Shown here: positions 1 through 7,738 of the stretch, one piece after another | Numbering within the stretch: the first letter of the stretch is position 1 | How the letters are laid out: each line of letters opens with the position of its first letter | From: Fimenecus sp045595185 | GTDB taxonomy: Bacteria > Bacillota > Clostridia > Oscillospirales > Acutalibacteraceae | DNA length: 64,000 nucleotides | Assembly: GCA_045595185.1 (NCBI GenBank) | Contig: JAZNZX010000056.1 | Coordinates: forward strand, 1-64,000 | Reading direction: 5' to 3' | Notes under the pieces: generated by a model | Told to the model about the DNA's origin: nothing | The model's input: the letters and a program-made list of their open reading frames with translations, nothing else | Databases searched by the model: none | Translations under genes and position numbers: made by a program

Positions 1-1
1 T

Positions 2-793
2 GCAACACTTTTCTTTGAACCATCAACAAGAACAAGACTCAGCTTTGAATCTGCTATGTATAATCTTGGTGGTAATGTTCTTGGATTTTCGGAAGCTCAA
101 AGTTCATCATCCGCAAAAGGTGAAAGTGTAGCTGATACTATTCGTACTGTCGGATATTATGCTGATATTATTGCAATGCGACACCCAAAGGAAGGAGCAC
201 CTATGGTTGCTTCTATGAACACTGATATTCCTGTTATTAACGCAGGTGATGGTGGTCATAATCATCCTACACAAACACTTACTGATTTACTTACAATTCA
301 TCGAGAAAAGGGAAGATTTGATAATCTTACAATCGGTTTCTGTGGTGACCTTAAGTTTGGCAGAACAGTACACTCACTTATTGGTGCTATGTCAAGATAC
401 AACAATGTTAAATTTTTCCTTATTTCACCTGAAGAATTAAAGGTACCTGAATATATTAAGCAAACTGAACTTGAAGCAAAAAATCTTGAGTATGTTGAAA
501 CAACATCTCTTGAAGATGCTATGCCTGAGCTTGATATTTTGTATATGACACGAGTTCAAAGAGAACGTTTCTTCAATGAACAGGATTATATCCGTTTAAA
601 AGACAGTTATATTCTTACTCCTCAAAAGCTTGAGTCCGCAAAATCTGACCTTTCAATTATGCATCCGCTTCCGAGAGTTAACGAAATTTCAGTTGCTGTT
701 GATAAAGACCCTCGTGCTTGTTATTTCAGACAAGTTAATAACGGCAAATTTATCAGAATGGCACTTATTATGAAATTGTTGGAGGTAGAGTAA
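2..793 (+). CDS. pyrB: Aspartate carbamoyltransferase catalytic chain, 5' end cut by window
   Basis: Catalytic subunit of ATCase, which joins carbamoyl phosphate and aspartate in the second step of pyrimidine synthesis (cytosol). The frame is open from base 2, and its first visible residues contain the carbamoyl-phosphate loop STRTR. Later come the HPTQTLTDLLT segment and the MHPLPRVNEI segment typical of the family. About 263 residues are present, so roughly 45 N-terminal residues lie outside the window. Any ATG inside this range, such as the one at 56, is internal. The stop codon abuts the start of pyrI, so the two chains are co-translated, as expected for a PyrB-PyrI holoenzyme. Confidence 0.96.
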   Translation, partial: ATLFFEPSTRTRLSFESAMYNLGGNVLGFSEAQSSSSAKGESVADTIRTVGYYADIIAMRHPKEGAPMVASMNTDIPVINAGDGGHNHPTQTLTDLLTIHREKGRFDNLTIGFCGDLKFGRTVHSLIGAMSRYNNVKFFLISPEELKVPEYIKQTELEAKNLEYVETTSLEDAMPELDILYMTRVQRERFFNEQDYIRLKDSYILTPQKLESAKSDLSIMHPLPRVNEISVAVDKDPRACYFRQVNNGKFIRMALIMKLLEVE

Positions 794-1210
794 ATGATTA
801 TCGGACAAATTAAAAATGGTATTGTTATTGACCATATTACAGCCGGTAGGGGAATGTCTCTTTACAATTTTTTAGGCCTTGACAAAATTGATTGTCAGGT
901 AGCTTTAATTAAAAACGCAGACAGCATCAAAATGGGTAAAAAGGATATTATCAAAATTGATAGGGTAATTGACCTTGATTTGAACGCATTAGGATATCTT
1001 GACCCCGGTGCTACGGTTAATATAATTGAAGATTCAAAAATTGCAAAAAGATATGCTACAATTCTTCCTGAAAGAGTTGAAAATGTTATCAAATGTAAGA
1101 ATCCTCGTTGTATTACAACTGTCGAGCAGGAGCTTCCTCATATATTCACATTAAGAGATAAAGAAAAAAGAGTCTATCGTTGTTTGTATTGCGAAAGTAA
1201 AGCAAAATAA
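794..1210 (+). CDS. pyrI: Aspartate carbamoyltransferase regulatory chain
   Basis: Regulatory subunit (138 aa) that binds nucleotide effectors and holds catalytic trimers together in class B ATCases. The C-terminal third shows the zinc site as CKNPRC followed by CLYC, about 23 residues apart. The N-terminal half has the allosteric domain (GIVIDHITAGRG, then the LIKNADS strand). The ATG directly follows the pyrB TAA. A PyrI-type ATCase is usual in enterobacteria, archaea and many clostridia but absent from Bacillus, so it fits a clostridial host. It ends a short pyrimidine unit before the purine operon promoter. Confidence 0.95.
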   Translation: MIIGQIKNGIVIDHITAGRGMSLYNFLGLDKIDCQVALIKNADSIKMGKKDIIKIDRVIDLDLNALGYLDPGATVNIIEDSKIAKRYATILPERVENVIKCKNPRCITTVEQELPHIFTLRDKEKRVYRCLYCESKAK

Positions 1211-1269
1211 TATACAAAAATAATATAGAAAAATGTAGAATTTTCGTCATTCGTTTTTAAATGGTTTAA

Positions 1270-1298
1270 TTGACAATAAATATTTTTTTTAATATAAT
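1270..1298 (+). promoter_or_regulatory. Sigma-A promoter of the purine operon
   Basis: TTGACA at 1270-1275 and TATAAT at 1293-1298, both perfect consensus hexamers separated by 17 bp. Transcription would start near 1305, just upstream of the ZTP riboswitch. Confidence 0.85.
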
Positions 1299-1318
1299 AT
1301 TTGTGTCAAATTTTAATA

Positions 1319-1399
1319 TTAACCGTGTGACTGACGGATATATGTGGAGCACCACAGAGGAGCACGGTTTTATGTCAGCCGACCGTCTGGGCAGTTCTA
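1319..1399 (+). promoter_or_regulatory. ZTP (pfl) riboswitch aptamer upstream of purE
   Basis: The leader carries the conserved blocks of the pfl motif: GTGACTGACGG (about 1326-1336), GTGGAGCACCAC (1344-1355), GAGGAGCACGG (1357-1367) and CCGTCTGGGCA (1383-1393). The CCGUC block can pair with the early GACGG, and the UGGGC tail is the conserved 3' end of the aptamer. The family senses ZTP/ZMP (AICAR), which accumulates when 10-formyl-tetrahydrofolate is short. Position before a purine operon that includes the AICAR formyltransferase is the classic context. Confidence 0.88.
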
Positions 1400-1437
1400 C
1401 TTATATTACAAGGATAGAACTGTCCTTTTATATTTTT
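1389..1437 (+). terminator. Terminator of the ZTP riboswitch expression platform
   Basis: GGGCAGTTCTA (1389-1399) pairs with TAGAACTGTCC (1415-1425), with one G-U pair, followed by a T-rich run to 1439. The 5' arm shares the GGGC of the aptamer 3' end. Ligand-stabilised aptamer and terminator are therefore mutually exclusive, which fits an ON switch acting by antitermination. Confidence 0.85.
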
Positions 1438-1449
1438 TTGGAGGTAATT

Positions 1450-1944
1450 ATGAAAAAAGTTGGTATTGTAATGGGTAGTGACAGTGACCTTCCAATCATA
1501 AAAAAAGCAACTGCTGTTTTGGATGATTTGGGAATTCCTTACACAGTAAATATTTATTCAGCACACAGAACACCTGAACAGGCTCGTGATTTTTCTCTCA
1601 ATGCAAGAGCAAACGGTTACGGTGCCTTGATTGCAGCTGCAGGTATGGCAGCACATCTTGCAGGGGCTGTTGCTGCTAACACAACATTGCCTGTTATCGG
1701 CATTCCTTGTTCTTCAACATACCTTGACGGTATGGATGCTCTTCTTTCAACCGTTCAGATGCCATCAGGTATCCCTGTAGCAACAGTTGCAATTAACGGT
1801 GGTGCAAATGCGGCTTTACTTGCTGCTCAGATTATTGCAGTTGAAGATAAGGAACTTGCTAATAAACTTGATAAAATGAGAAAAGATGCAGCTGATGTTG
1901 TTCTTAAAAAGGACGCAGAAGTTATGTCAAAATTAAATTCATAA
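1450..1944 (+). CDS. purE: N5-carboxyaminoimidazole ribonucleotide mutase
   Basis: Interconverts N5-CAIR and CAIR in de novo purine synthesis. The 164-aa product starts MKKVGIVMGSDSD, the phosphate/nucleotide loop of class I PurE. It continues with SAHRTPEQ (catalytic His region), AAGMAAHLAG and a GIPCSS/LLSTVQMP segment. The start is ATG 1450, preceded by GGAGG; reading frames that begin upstream run through the riboswitch and are not real. It is the first gene of the purine operon. No purK follows it in the window, so N5-CAIR synthetase must be elsewhere or be bypassed. Confidence 0.95.
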   Translation: MKKVGIVMGSDSDLPIIKKATAVLDDLGIPYTVNIYSAHRTPEQARDFSLNARANGYGALIAAAGMAAHLAGAVAANTTLPVIGIPCSSTYLDGMDALLSTVQMPSGIPVATVAINGGANAALLAAQIIAVEDKELANKLDKMRKDAADVVLKKDAEVMSKLNS

Positions 1945-1976
1945 ATTATATATTTAATACAAAGGAGCAAAAAACT

Positions 1977-2657
1977 ATGGAAAAAATTTACACAGGTAAA
2001 ACTAAGGATGTATTTAAACTTGAAAACGGTAACTGTCTTCTTAAGTTTAAGGATGATTGTACAGGTAAAGACGGTGTTTTTGACCCGGGCGAAAATTCTG
2101 TAGGTCTTACTATTGATGGCGTTGGTGATGTTAACCTTCGTATGTCAATTTATTTCTTTGAAAAGGTTAATGCTGCAGGTATTAAAACTCATTATGTTAA
2201 TGCAAACCTTGAAGATACAACAATGGAAGTTCTTCCTGCAAAGGTTTTTGGTCATGGACTTGAAGTAATTTGTCGTCATAAGGCTGTTGGTAGCTTTATC
2301 CGTAGATATGGTGACTATATTGAAGAAGGAGCTGACCTTCCTGCATATGTTGAAATGACATTTAAGGACGATGCAAAAGGTGATCCGCTTGTAATTAAGG
2401 ATGCTCTTGTAGCTCTCGGTGTTATGACAGACAAGCAATATGAGGACATTAAAGAAATGACACAGAAGATTACTCAGATTGTTGCTGACGACCTTAAGGA
2501 AAAAGGACTTGTTCTCTATGACATCAAATTTGAATTCGGTTATGACCCGGATGGCAATGTAATGCTTATTGACGAAATCGCATCAGGTAATATGCGTGTT
2601 TATAAGGATGATAAATACATTGACCCAATGACACTTTCAGAACTTTTCTTTGCATAA
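1977..2657 (+). CDS. purC: Phosphoribosylaminoimidazole-succinocarboxamide synthase
   Basis: SAICAR synthetase, an ATP-dependent ligase that adds aspartate to CAIR. The 226-aa protein has the usual family length. It opens YTGKTKDVF, then has a GVGDVNLR loop, the conserved ICRHKAVGSF segment and the C-terminal DIKFEFG and DEIASGNMR motifs that form the ATP/metal site. A GGAGC ribosome site precedes ATG 1977. It lies 32 bp after purE and 12 bp before the purF-like gene, on the same transcript. Confidence 0.96.
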   Translation: MEKIYTGKTKDVFKLENGNCLLKFKDDCTGKDGVFDPGENSVGLTIDGVGDVNLRMSIYFFEKVNAAGIKTHYVNANLEDTTMEVLPAKVFGHGLEVICRHKAVGSFIRRYGDYIEEGADLPAYVEMTFKDDAKGDPLVIKDALVALGVMTDKQYEDIKEMTQKITQIVADDLKEKGLVLYDIKFEFGYDPDGNVMLIDEIASGNMRVYKDDKYIDPMTLSELFFA

Positions 2658-2669
2658 GAGGTATATTTT

Positions 2670-4094
2670 ATGGGTGGTTTTTTTGGTGCTGTCAGTAAAA
2701 ATGATACTGTCTTAGATGTATTCTTCGGAACTGACTATCACTCTCACCTTGGCACTCGTCGTGGCGGTATGGCTGCTTATGACGAGCAAAAAGGATTACA
2801 ACGAAAAATTCATAAAATTGAAAATTCACCTTTCAGAACAAAATTTGAAAATATATCAAGCACAATGAAAGGTAATGCTGTAATCGGATGCATCAGTGAT
2901 TCGGATGCACAACCGCTTCTTGTCCGTTCAAAGCTTGGTTTGTATGCAATTTGTATTATCGGCTTAATAAAGAATAAAGAAAAACTTGTTAATGATTATC
3001 TTTTTGAAAATGGCGGACACTTCGGTGCAATGACAAATGAAGGTATTAACTCTACAGAGCTTGTTGCTGCTATGATTAACCAGAAAGATAGTTTTGCTGA
3101 TGGTATTGCATATGCACAACAACTTGTTGAGGGTTCAGTTTCAATTTTAATACTTACGAATTACGGTTCAATTATTGCTGCTCGTGACAGATTGGGAAGG
3201 ATACCTGTTATAGTTGGCTCAAATGAAAATGGATATTGCGTTTCATTTGAAGACTTTGCTTATAAAAAGTTAGGTTATAATGACTATAAAGAATTGGGAC
3301 CAGGTGAAGTTGTTGAATTTACGGCTGATACTTTTAATGTTTTGAAGGAACCAGGTAATAGAACTAAAATTTGTGCCTTTCTTTGGTCTTATTACGGATA
3401 TTCAACATCACGCTATGAAGGTGTTAATGTTGAGGTAATGAGATACAACAATGGTAAGATAATGGCTGAAACAGACCGAAAAAACGGAATTGCACAAGAT
3501 ATTGACTATGTAAGTGGTGTTCCAGATTCGGGTACTCCACATGCAATCGGTTATGCTCACGAAAGTGGAATTCAGTTTTCTCGTCCTTTCATAAAGTACA
3601 CACCTACTTGGGCTCGTAGTTTTACTCCCTCTAATCAGGCTGAACGAAACAGAGTTGCAAAAATGAAACAGATTCCTGTTCACGATTTGATTCACGACAA
3701 AAAGTTACTTTTTGTTGATGATAGTATTGTGCGTGGTACTCAGCTTCGCGAAACGGTTGAATTCCTTTATGCAAATGGTGCAAAAGAGGTTCATATCCGT
3801 TCTGCTTGTCCTCCAATTATGTATAGTTGTAAATATCTTAATTTCTCAAGGGCAACTTCAGAAATGGAGTTGATTGCACGAAGCACAATTGTTGAGCTTG
3901 AAGGTGAAGAAGGTATTAAATATATTGATGAATATAGTGATTCTTCAACCGAGCGTGGCAAAAAATTAAGAAATGCGATTTGTGAAAAATTGCATTTTAC
4001 ATCGCTTGAATTCCAATCTATTGACGGAATTATAAAAGCCATAGGACTTCCAGCAGACAAGGTTTGCACATATTGTTGGACTGGAAAAGAATAA
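2670..4094 (+). CDS. purF: PurF-family amidophosphoribosyltransferase with degenerate glutaminase site
   Basis: Homologue of glutamine PRPP amidotransferase (474 aa; first committed purine step, making phosphoribosylamine). The PRPP-binding loop LLFVDDSIVRGTQL is intact (about residues 346-359). Four cysteines sit at 235, 387, 466 and 469, close to the Bacillus PurF 4Fe-4S ligands. The N-terminus is MGGFFGAV, so the nucleophilic cysteine of the usual CGVFGI start is replaced. The HVRYSTAG, NGNL and SDTE glutaminase segments read as GCISDSDA, IGLI and NSTE. It may use ammonia, receive it from a partner, or be regulatory (inference). It sits between purC and purM, so a purine role is likely. 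Start ATG 2670 follows GAGGT. Confidence 0.85.
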   Translation: MGGFFGAVSKNDTVLDVFFGTDYHSHLGTRRGGMAAYDEQKGLQRKIHKIENSPFRTKFENISSTMKGNAVIGCISDSDAQPLLVRSKLGLYAICIIGLIKNKEKLVNDYLFENGGHFGAMTNEGINSTELVAAMINQKDSFADGIAYAQQLVEGSVSILILTNYGSIIAARDRLGRIPVIVGSNENGYCVSFEDFAYKKLGYNDYKELGPGEVVEFTADTFNVLKEPGNRTKICAFLWSYYGYSTSRYEGVNVEVMRYNNGKIMAETDRKNGIAQDIDYVSGVPDSGTPHAIGYAHESGIQFSRPFIKYTPTWARSFTPSNQAERNRVAKMKQIPVHDLIHDKKLLFVDDSIVRGTQLRETVEFLYANGAKEVHIRSACPPIMYSCKYLNFSRATSEMELIARSTIVELEGEEGIKYIDEYSDSSTERGKKLRNAICEKLHFTSLEFQSIDGIIKAIGLPADKVCTYCWTGKE

Positions 4095-4118
4095 ATAAAC
4101 CATACAGGAGAATATAAA

Positions 4119-5171
4119 ATGGAACATAAAAATTCTTTCTCTGCAAGCTATGCAGCTGCAGGCGTAGATATTACTGCTGGATATAAATCAGTAGAACTTA
4201 TGAAAAAACATGTTGCAAGAACTCGTAATGAGGGTTCTGTAGATGATGTAGGAGGTTTTGGTGGTTGCTTTGACCTTAGTTGTATTGCCGGTATGGAACA
4301 TCCTATTTCTGTTTCAGGTACTGACGGTTGTGGTACAAAGGTTAAACTTGCTATTCTTATGGATAAACACGATACAATTGGTATTGACGCAGTTGCTATG
4401 TGCGTTAATGACATTATTTGTGTTGGTGCAAAGCCTCTTTATTTCCTTGACTATATTGCTTGCGGTAAGAATGTTCCTGAGAAGATTGCAGAAATCGTAA
4501 GTGGTGTGGCTGAAGGTTGTGTTCAGTCAGGTTGTGCACTTATCGGTGGTGAAACTGCTGAACATCCTGGTTTAATGCCTGAAGAAGACTATGACCTTGC
4601 AGGATTTGCTGTAGGTGTAGTTGATAAGCCCAAAATGATTGATAACAGTAAGATGGCAGTAGGTGATGTTGTTATCGCTCTTCCATCAACAGGTATTCAT
4701 TCAAATGGTTTCAGCTTATGTCGTAAGGTGTTTGATATTGATAACAATAATCCTGAACTATATGTTGAGCGTGAAGAATTAGGTGGTAAGAGTATTGCAG
4801 AAGCATTACTTGTGCCTACAAAGATTTATGTTAAGCCTGTTCTTGCTCTTATTGATAAAGTAAATGTAAAAGGTATTTCTCATATTACCGGTGGTGGATT
4901 TTATGAGAATATTCCTCGTTCAATTCCTGACGGATTGTGTGCTAAAATTGATAAATCTGCTGTTAAAGTACTTCCTATCTTTGATGTCATTGCAAAATGG
5001 GGAAATATTCCTGAACGCGATATGTTTAATACATACAATATGGGTGTTGGTATGAGTATTGTTGTTCCTGCTGATGAAGTAGAATTTTCACTTACTACAC
5101 TTAAAGAAAATGGCATCGATGCTTATGTAATTGGTGAAATTATTGAAGGCGACGAGAAGGTGCTTTTATAA
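4119..5171 (+). CDS. purM: Phosphoribosylformylglycinamidine cyclo-ligase
   Basis: AIR synthetase, closing the imidazole ring of FGAM with ATP. The 350-aa product shows the family signatures SYAAAGVDITAG near the N-terminus, GGFGGCFDL, GTDGCGTKVKLA (ATP-binding glycine loop), the VNDIICVGAKPLYFLDY segment, GGETAEHPG and ITGGGFYENIPR. A GGAG site precedes ATG 4119. Its TAA overlaps the ATG of purN by one base (TAATG), so translation of the two is probably coupled. Confidence 0.97.
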   Translation: MEHKNSFSASYAAAGVDITAGYKSVELMKKHVARTRNEGSVDDVGGFGGCFDLSCIAGMEHPISVSGTDGCGTKVKLAILMDKHDTIGIDAVAMCVNDIICVGAKPLYFLDYIACGKNVPEKIAEIVSGVAEGCVQSGCALIGGETAEHPGLMPEEDYDLAGFAVGVVDKPKMIDNSKMAVGDVVIALPSTGIHSNGFSLCRKVFDIDNNNPELYVEREELGGKSIAEALLVPTKIYVKPVLALIDKVNVKGISHITGGGFYENIPRSIPDGLCAKIDKSAVKVLPIFDVIAKWGNIPERDMFNTYNMGVGMSIVVPADEVEFSLTTLKENGIDAYVIGEIIEGDEKVLL

Positions 5172-5797
5172 TGTGTAAAAGAATTGTAGTTCTTGTTTCA
5201 GGTGGAGGTACTAATCTTCAAGCACTTATTGATGCACAAAATAGGGGAGAACTTGGTAATGGAAAAATTACATGTGTAGTTTCTTCAAAAGCCGATGCTT
5301 ATGCCCTTACTCGTGCAGAAAATAACGGAATTAAAACAAGAACACTTATCAGAAAAGATTATGCTGACATTTCATCATATAGCTGTGCAATGAGAGATTT
5401 GCTTTTGGAAGAAAAAGCTGACCTAATTGTATATGCAGGCTTTATGACCATTCTTGATGAAAATGTCTGTGATACATTTAATAATAAAATGATAAATGTA
5501 CATCCGGCACTTATTCCGTCATTTTGCGGAAAAGGGTTTTATGGATTACATGTTCATGAAGAAGCTTTGAAAAAAGGTGTTAAGGTTTCAGGTGCAACTG
5601 TTCATTTTGTTACTGCTGAATGTGACGCAGGTCCGATAATTCTTCAAAAAGCAGTTGATGTTATGGATGATGATACACCTGAATCTTTGCAGAAAAGAAT
5701 TATGGAACAGGCAGAATGGAAGATTCTTCCTAAAGCTGTTCAGCTTTTCTGTGATGACAGAATTGTTGTTGATAATGGTAAAACGTACATAAAGTAA
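5171..5797 (+). CDS. purN: Phosphoribosylglycinamide formyltransferase
   Basis: Folate-dependent GAR transformylase (208 aa), using 10-formyl-tetrahydrofolate. It opens with the phosphate-binding loop VLVSGGGTNLQALI. It has VYAGFMTIL and the catalytic NVHPALIPSF block (Asn and His), then DAGPII carrying the catalytic Asp. Translationally coupled to purM through a one-base overlap. Its dependence on 10-formyl-THF, shared with the formyltransferase two genes on, makes the upstream ZTP riboswitch a sensible sensor for this operon. Confidence 0.96.
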   Translation: MCKRIVVLVSGGGTNLQALIDAQNRGELGNGKITCVVSSKADAYALTRAENNGIKTRTLIRKDYADISSYSCAMRDLLLEEKADLIVYAGFMTILDENVCDTFNNKMINVHPALIPSFCGKGFYGLHVHEEALKKGVKVSGATVHFVTAECDAGPIILQKAVDVMDDDTPESLQKRIMEQAEWKILPKAVQLFCDDRIVVDNGKTYIK

Positions 5798-5811
5798 TTG
5801 GAGGTTAAAAA

Positions 5812-6528
5812 ATGGAAATCAAGTCACTTGAAAATGAACTTAATTCTCTTGCTTATCATGGAAGAGGTATTATTATAGGTAAAAGTGCTGATGGTAAAAA
5901 GGCTATTACTGCATATTTTATAATGGGTAGAAGCGTTAACAGTCGTAACAGAGTTTTTGTTGCTGAAGGTGATGCAATGAGAACAAAAGCTTTTGATGAG
6001 TCAAAAATGACTGACCCACATCTTATTATTTATTATCCTGTAAGAGTTCTTGGTAATAAAACAATTGTTACAAATGGTGACCAGACAGACACTATTTATG
6101 AACTTATGGATAAACAAATGACCTTTGAACAGGCACTTCGTACTCGTGAGTTTGAGGATGATGCTCCAAACTATACACCAAGAATTTCAGGTATTATCCG
6201 ACTTGAAAACGGTGATATGAATTATGCTATGTCAATCTTAAAGTCCGCAGATGGTGATGGCAGTTCTTGTCAAAGATATAATTTTGCATATTCAAACCCA
6301 CTTGCTGGCAAGGCAAAGTTTATACATACATATAAATGTGACGGTGACCCACTTCCAAGCTTTGAAGGTGAACCAAAAACATTGGAGCTTCCTGATGTTG
6401 ATATTGATTCAATGACTGATATTATCTGGAAAAACCTCAATGAAGATAACAAAGTTTCTCTTTTTGTAAGATATATCGACCTTGCAACCGGAGAATTTGA
6501 ATCAAGAATTATTAATAAAAATGCATAA
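5812..6528 (+). CDS. purO: PurO-type IMP cyclohydrolase
   Basis: Closes FAICAR to IMP, the last purine step. The 238-aa protein matches the archaeal-type PurO fold rather than the MGS-like N-terminal domain of PurH. Visible features are YHGRGIIIGKSADGKKAITAYF, the GRSVNSRNR loop, then PVRVLGNKTIVTNGDQTD and NYTPRISGI, in the family order. A GGAGG site lies upstream. It is followed 11 bp later by a stand-alone AICAR formyltransferase, so the two together replace bifunctional PurH. Recognised from remembered family motifs, without a search. Confidence 0.88.
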   Translation: MEIKSLENELNSLAYHGRGIIIGKSADGKKAITAYFIMGRSVNSRNRVFVAEGDAMRTKAFDESKMTDPHLIIYYPVRVLGNKTIVTNGDQTDTIYELMDKQMTFEQALRTREFEDDAPNYTPRISGIIRLENGDMNYAMSILKSADGDGSSCQRYNFAYSNPLAGKAKFIHTYKCDGDPLPSFEGEPKTLELPDVDIDSMTDIIWKNLNEDNKVSLFVRYIDLATGEFESRIINKNA

Positions 6529-6539
6529 GGAGATTTGAA

Positions 6540-7724
6540 ATGAAAGAATTTGAACTTAAATATGGTTGTAACCCTAATCAAAAACCTTCTAAAATTTATA
6601 TGGAAGATGGGTCTGAACTTCCAATTGAAATTCTTAATGGCAGACCTGGATTTATCAATTTCCTTGATGCATTCAACTCTTGGCAGCTCGTTAAAGAAAT
6701 TAAAGACATTCTCGGTATGCCTGCTGCAACATCATTTAAGCATGTTAGCCCTACATCCGCTGCTGTTGGTGTAAAGCTTCCTGATTCACTTAAAAAGGCT
6801 TGTTTTGTTGACGATATTCCTGACCTTGATGATTCTCCATTAGCTTGTGCTTATGCTCGTGCTCGTGGTACAGACAGAATGTCATCATTTGGTGACTGGA
6901 TTGCACTTAGTGATGAGTGTGATGTTACAACAGCAAAGCTTGTTGCTCGTGAAGTTTCTGACGGTATTATTGCTCCTGGTTATTCAGCAGAAGCTCTCGA
7001 AATCCTTAAAGGAAAGAGAAATGGCAACTACAATATTGTTAAGATTGATGCTGATTATATTCCTGCTATACAGGAAAAGAAACAAGTTTTCGGTATTACT
7101 TTTGAGCAAGGAAGAAATAATTTCCGAATTGATGAAGAACTTCTTTCAAATATGGTAACTGATAATAAGGAATTACCTGAAGAAGCAAAGCGCGACCTTA
7201 TAATCGCCTTAATTACTCTTAAATATACACAGTCAAACTCTGTTTGCTATGCATTTGACGGCCAGGCAATCGGTGTTGGTGCAGGTCAGCAGTCAAGAAT
7301 TCACTGTACAAGACTTGCAGGTACAAAAGCTGATACATGGCATCTTCGTCAGCATCCAAAAGTACTTAATCTTCCATTCAGAGATGACATTCGTCGTCCT
7401 GACAGAGATAATGTCATTGATGGTTACATCAATAAAAATGAAGAAGATGTTTGTGCTGACGGTATTTGGCAGAAATACTTTAAGACTCAGCCTGAACCTC
7501 TTACAGCTGATGAAGCAAGAGACTATCTTGATATAATTACAGGTGTTTCAGTTGGTTCAGATGCATTCTTCCCATTCAGCGACAATATTGAAAGAGCACG
7601 CAAGAGTGGTGTTTCATATATTGCTGAACCGGGTGGTTCAATACGTGATGATGTAGTAATTGATTGTTGTAACAAATATGGTATTGCAATGGCATTTACT
7701 GGTATGCGTTTATTCCATCATTAA
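6540..7724 (+). CDS. purH: Stand-alone AICAR formyltransferase (PurH C-terminal domain type)
   Basis: Formylates AICAR (ZMP) with 10-formyl-THF to give FAICAR. The 394-aa protein lacks the IMP cyclohydrolase domain and begins directly with the transformylase fold (KYGCNPNQ, then ILNGRPGFINFLDAFNSWQL). The catalytic Lys-His pair is in SFKHVSPTSAA (about residues 65-75). GVGAGQQSRIH and DAFFPFSDN are further family blocks. Preceded by GGAG. Because its substrate ZMP is the riboswitch ligand, this gene is probably the key responder in the operon (inference). Confidence 0.93.
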   Translation: MKEFELKYGCNPNQKPSKIYMEDGSELPIEILNGRPGFINFLDAFNSWQLVKEIKDILGMPAATSFKHVSPTSAAVGVKLPDSLKKACFVDDIPDLDDSPLACAYARARGTDRMSSFGDWIALSDECDVTTAKLVAREVSDGIIAPGYSAEALEILKGKRNGNYNIVKIDADYIPAIQEKKQVFGITFEQGRNNFRIDEELLSNMVTDNKELPEEAKRDLIIALITLKYTQSNSVCYAFDGQAIGVGAGQQSRIHCTRLAGTKADTWHLRQHPKVLNLPFRDDIRRPDRDNVIDGYINKNEEDVCADGIWQKYFKTQPEPLTADEARDYLDIITGVSVGSDAFFPFSDNIERARKSGVSYIAEPGGSIRDDVVIDCCNKYGIAMAFTGMRLFHH

Positions 7725-7738
7725 TTTTTTGAGGTATT

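Noticed and set aside
1270..1449. Extended N-terminus of PurE from upstream start codons
   Set aside because: The extra 60 codons run through the ZTP riboswitch and its terminator, and the family start MKKVGIVMGS has a proper ribosome site at 1450.
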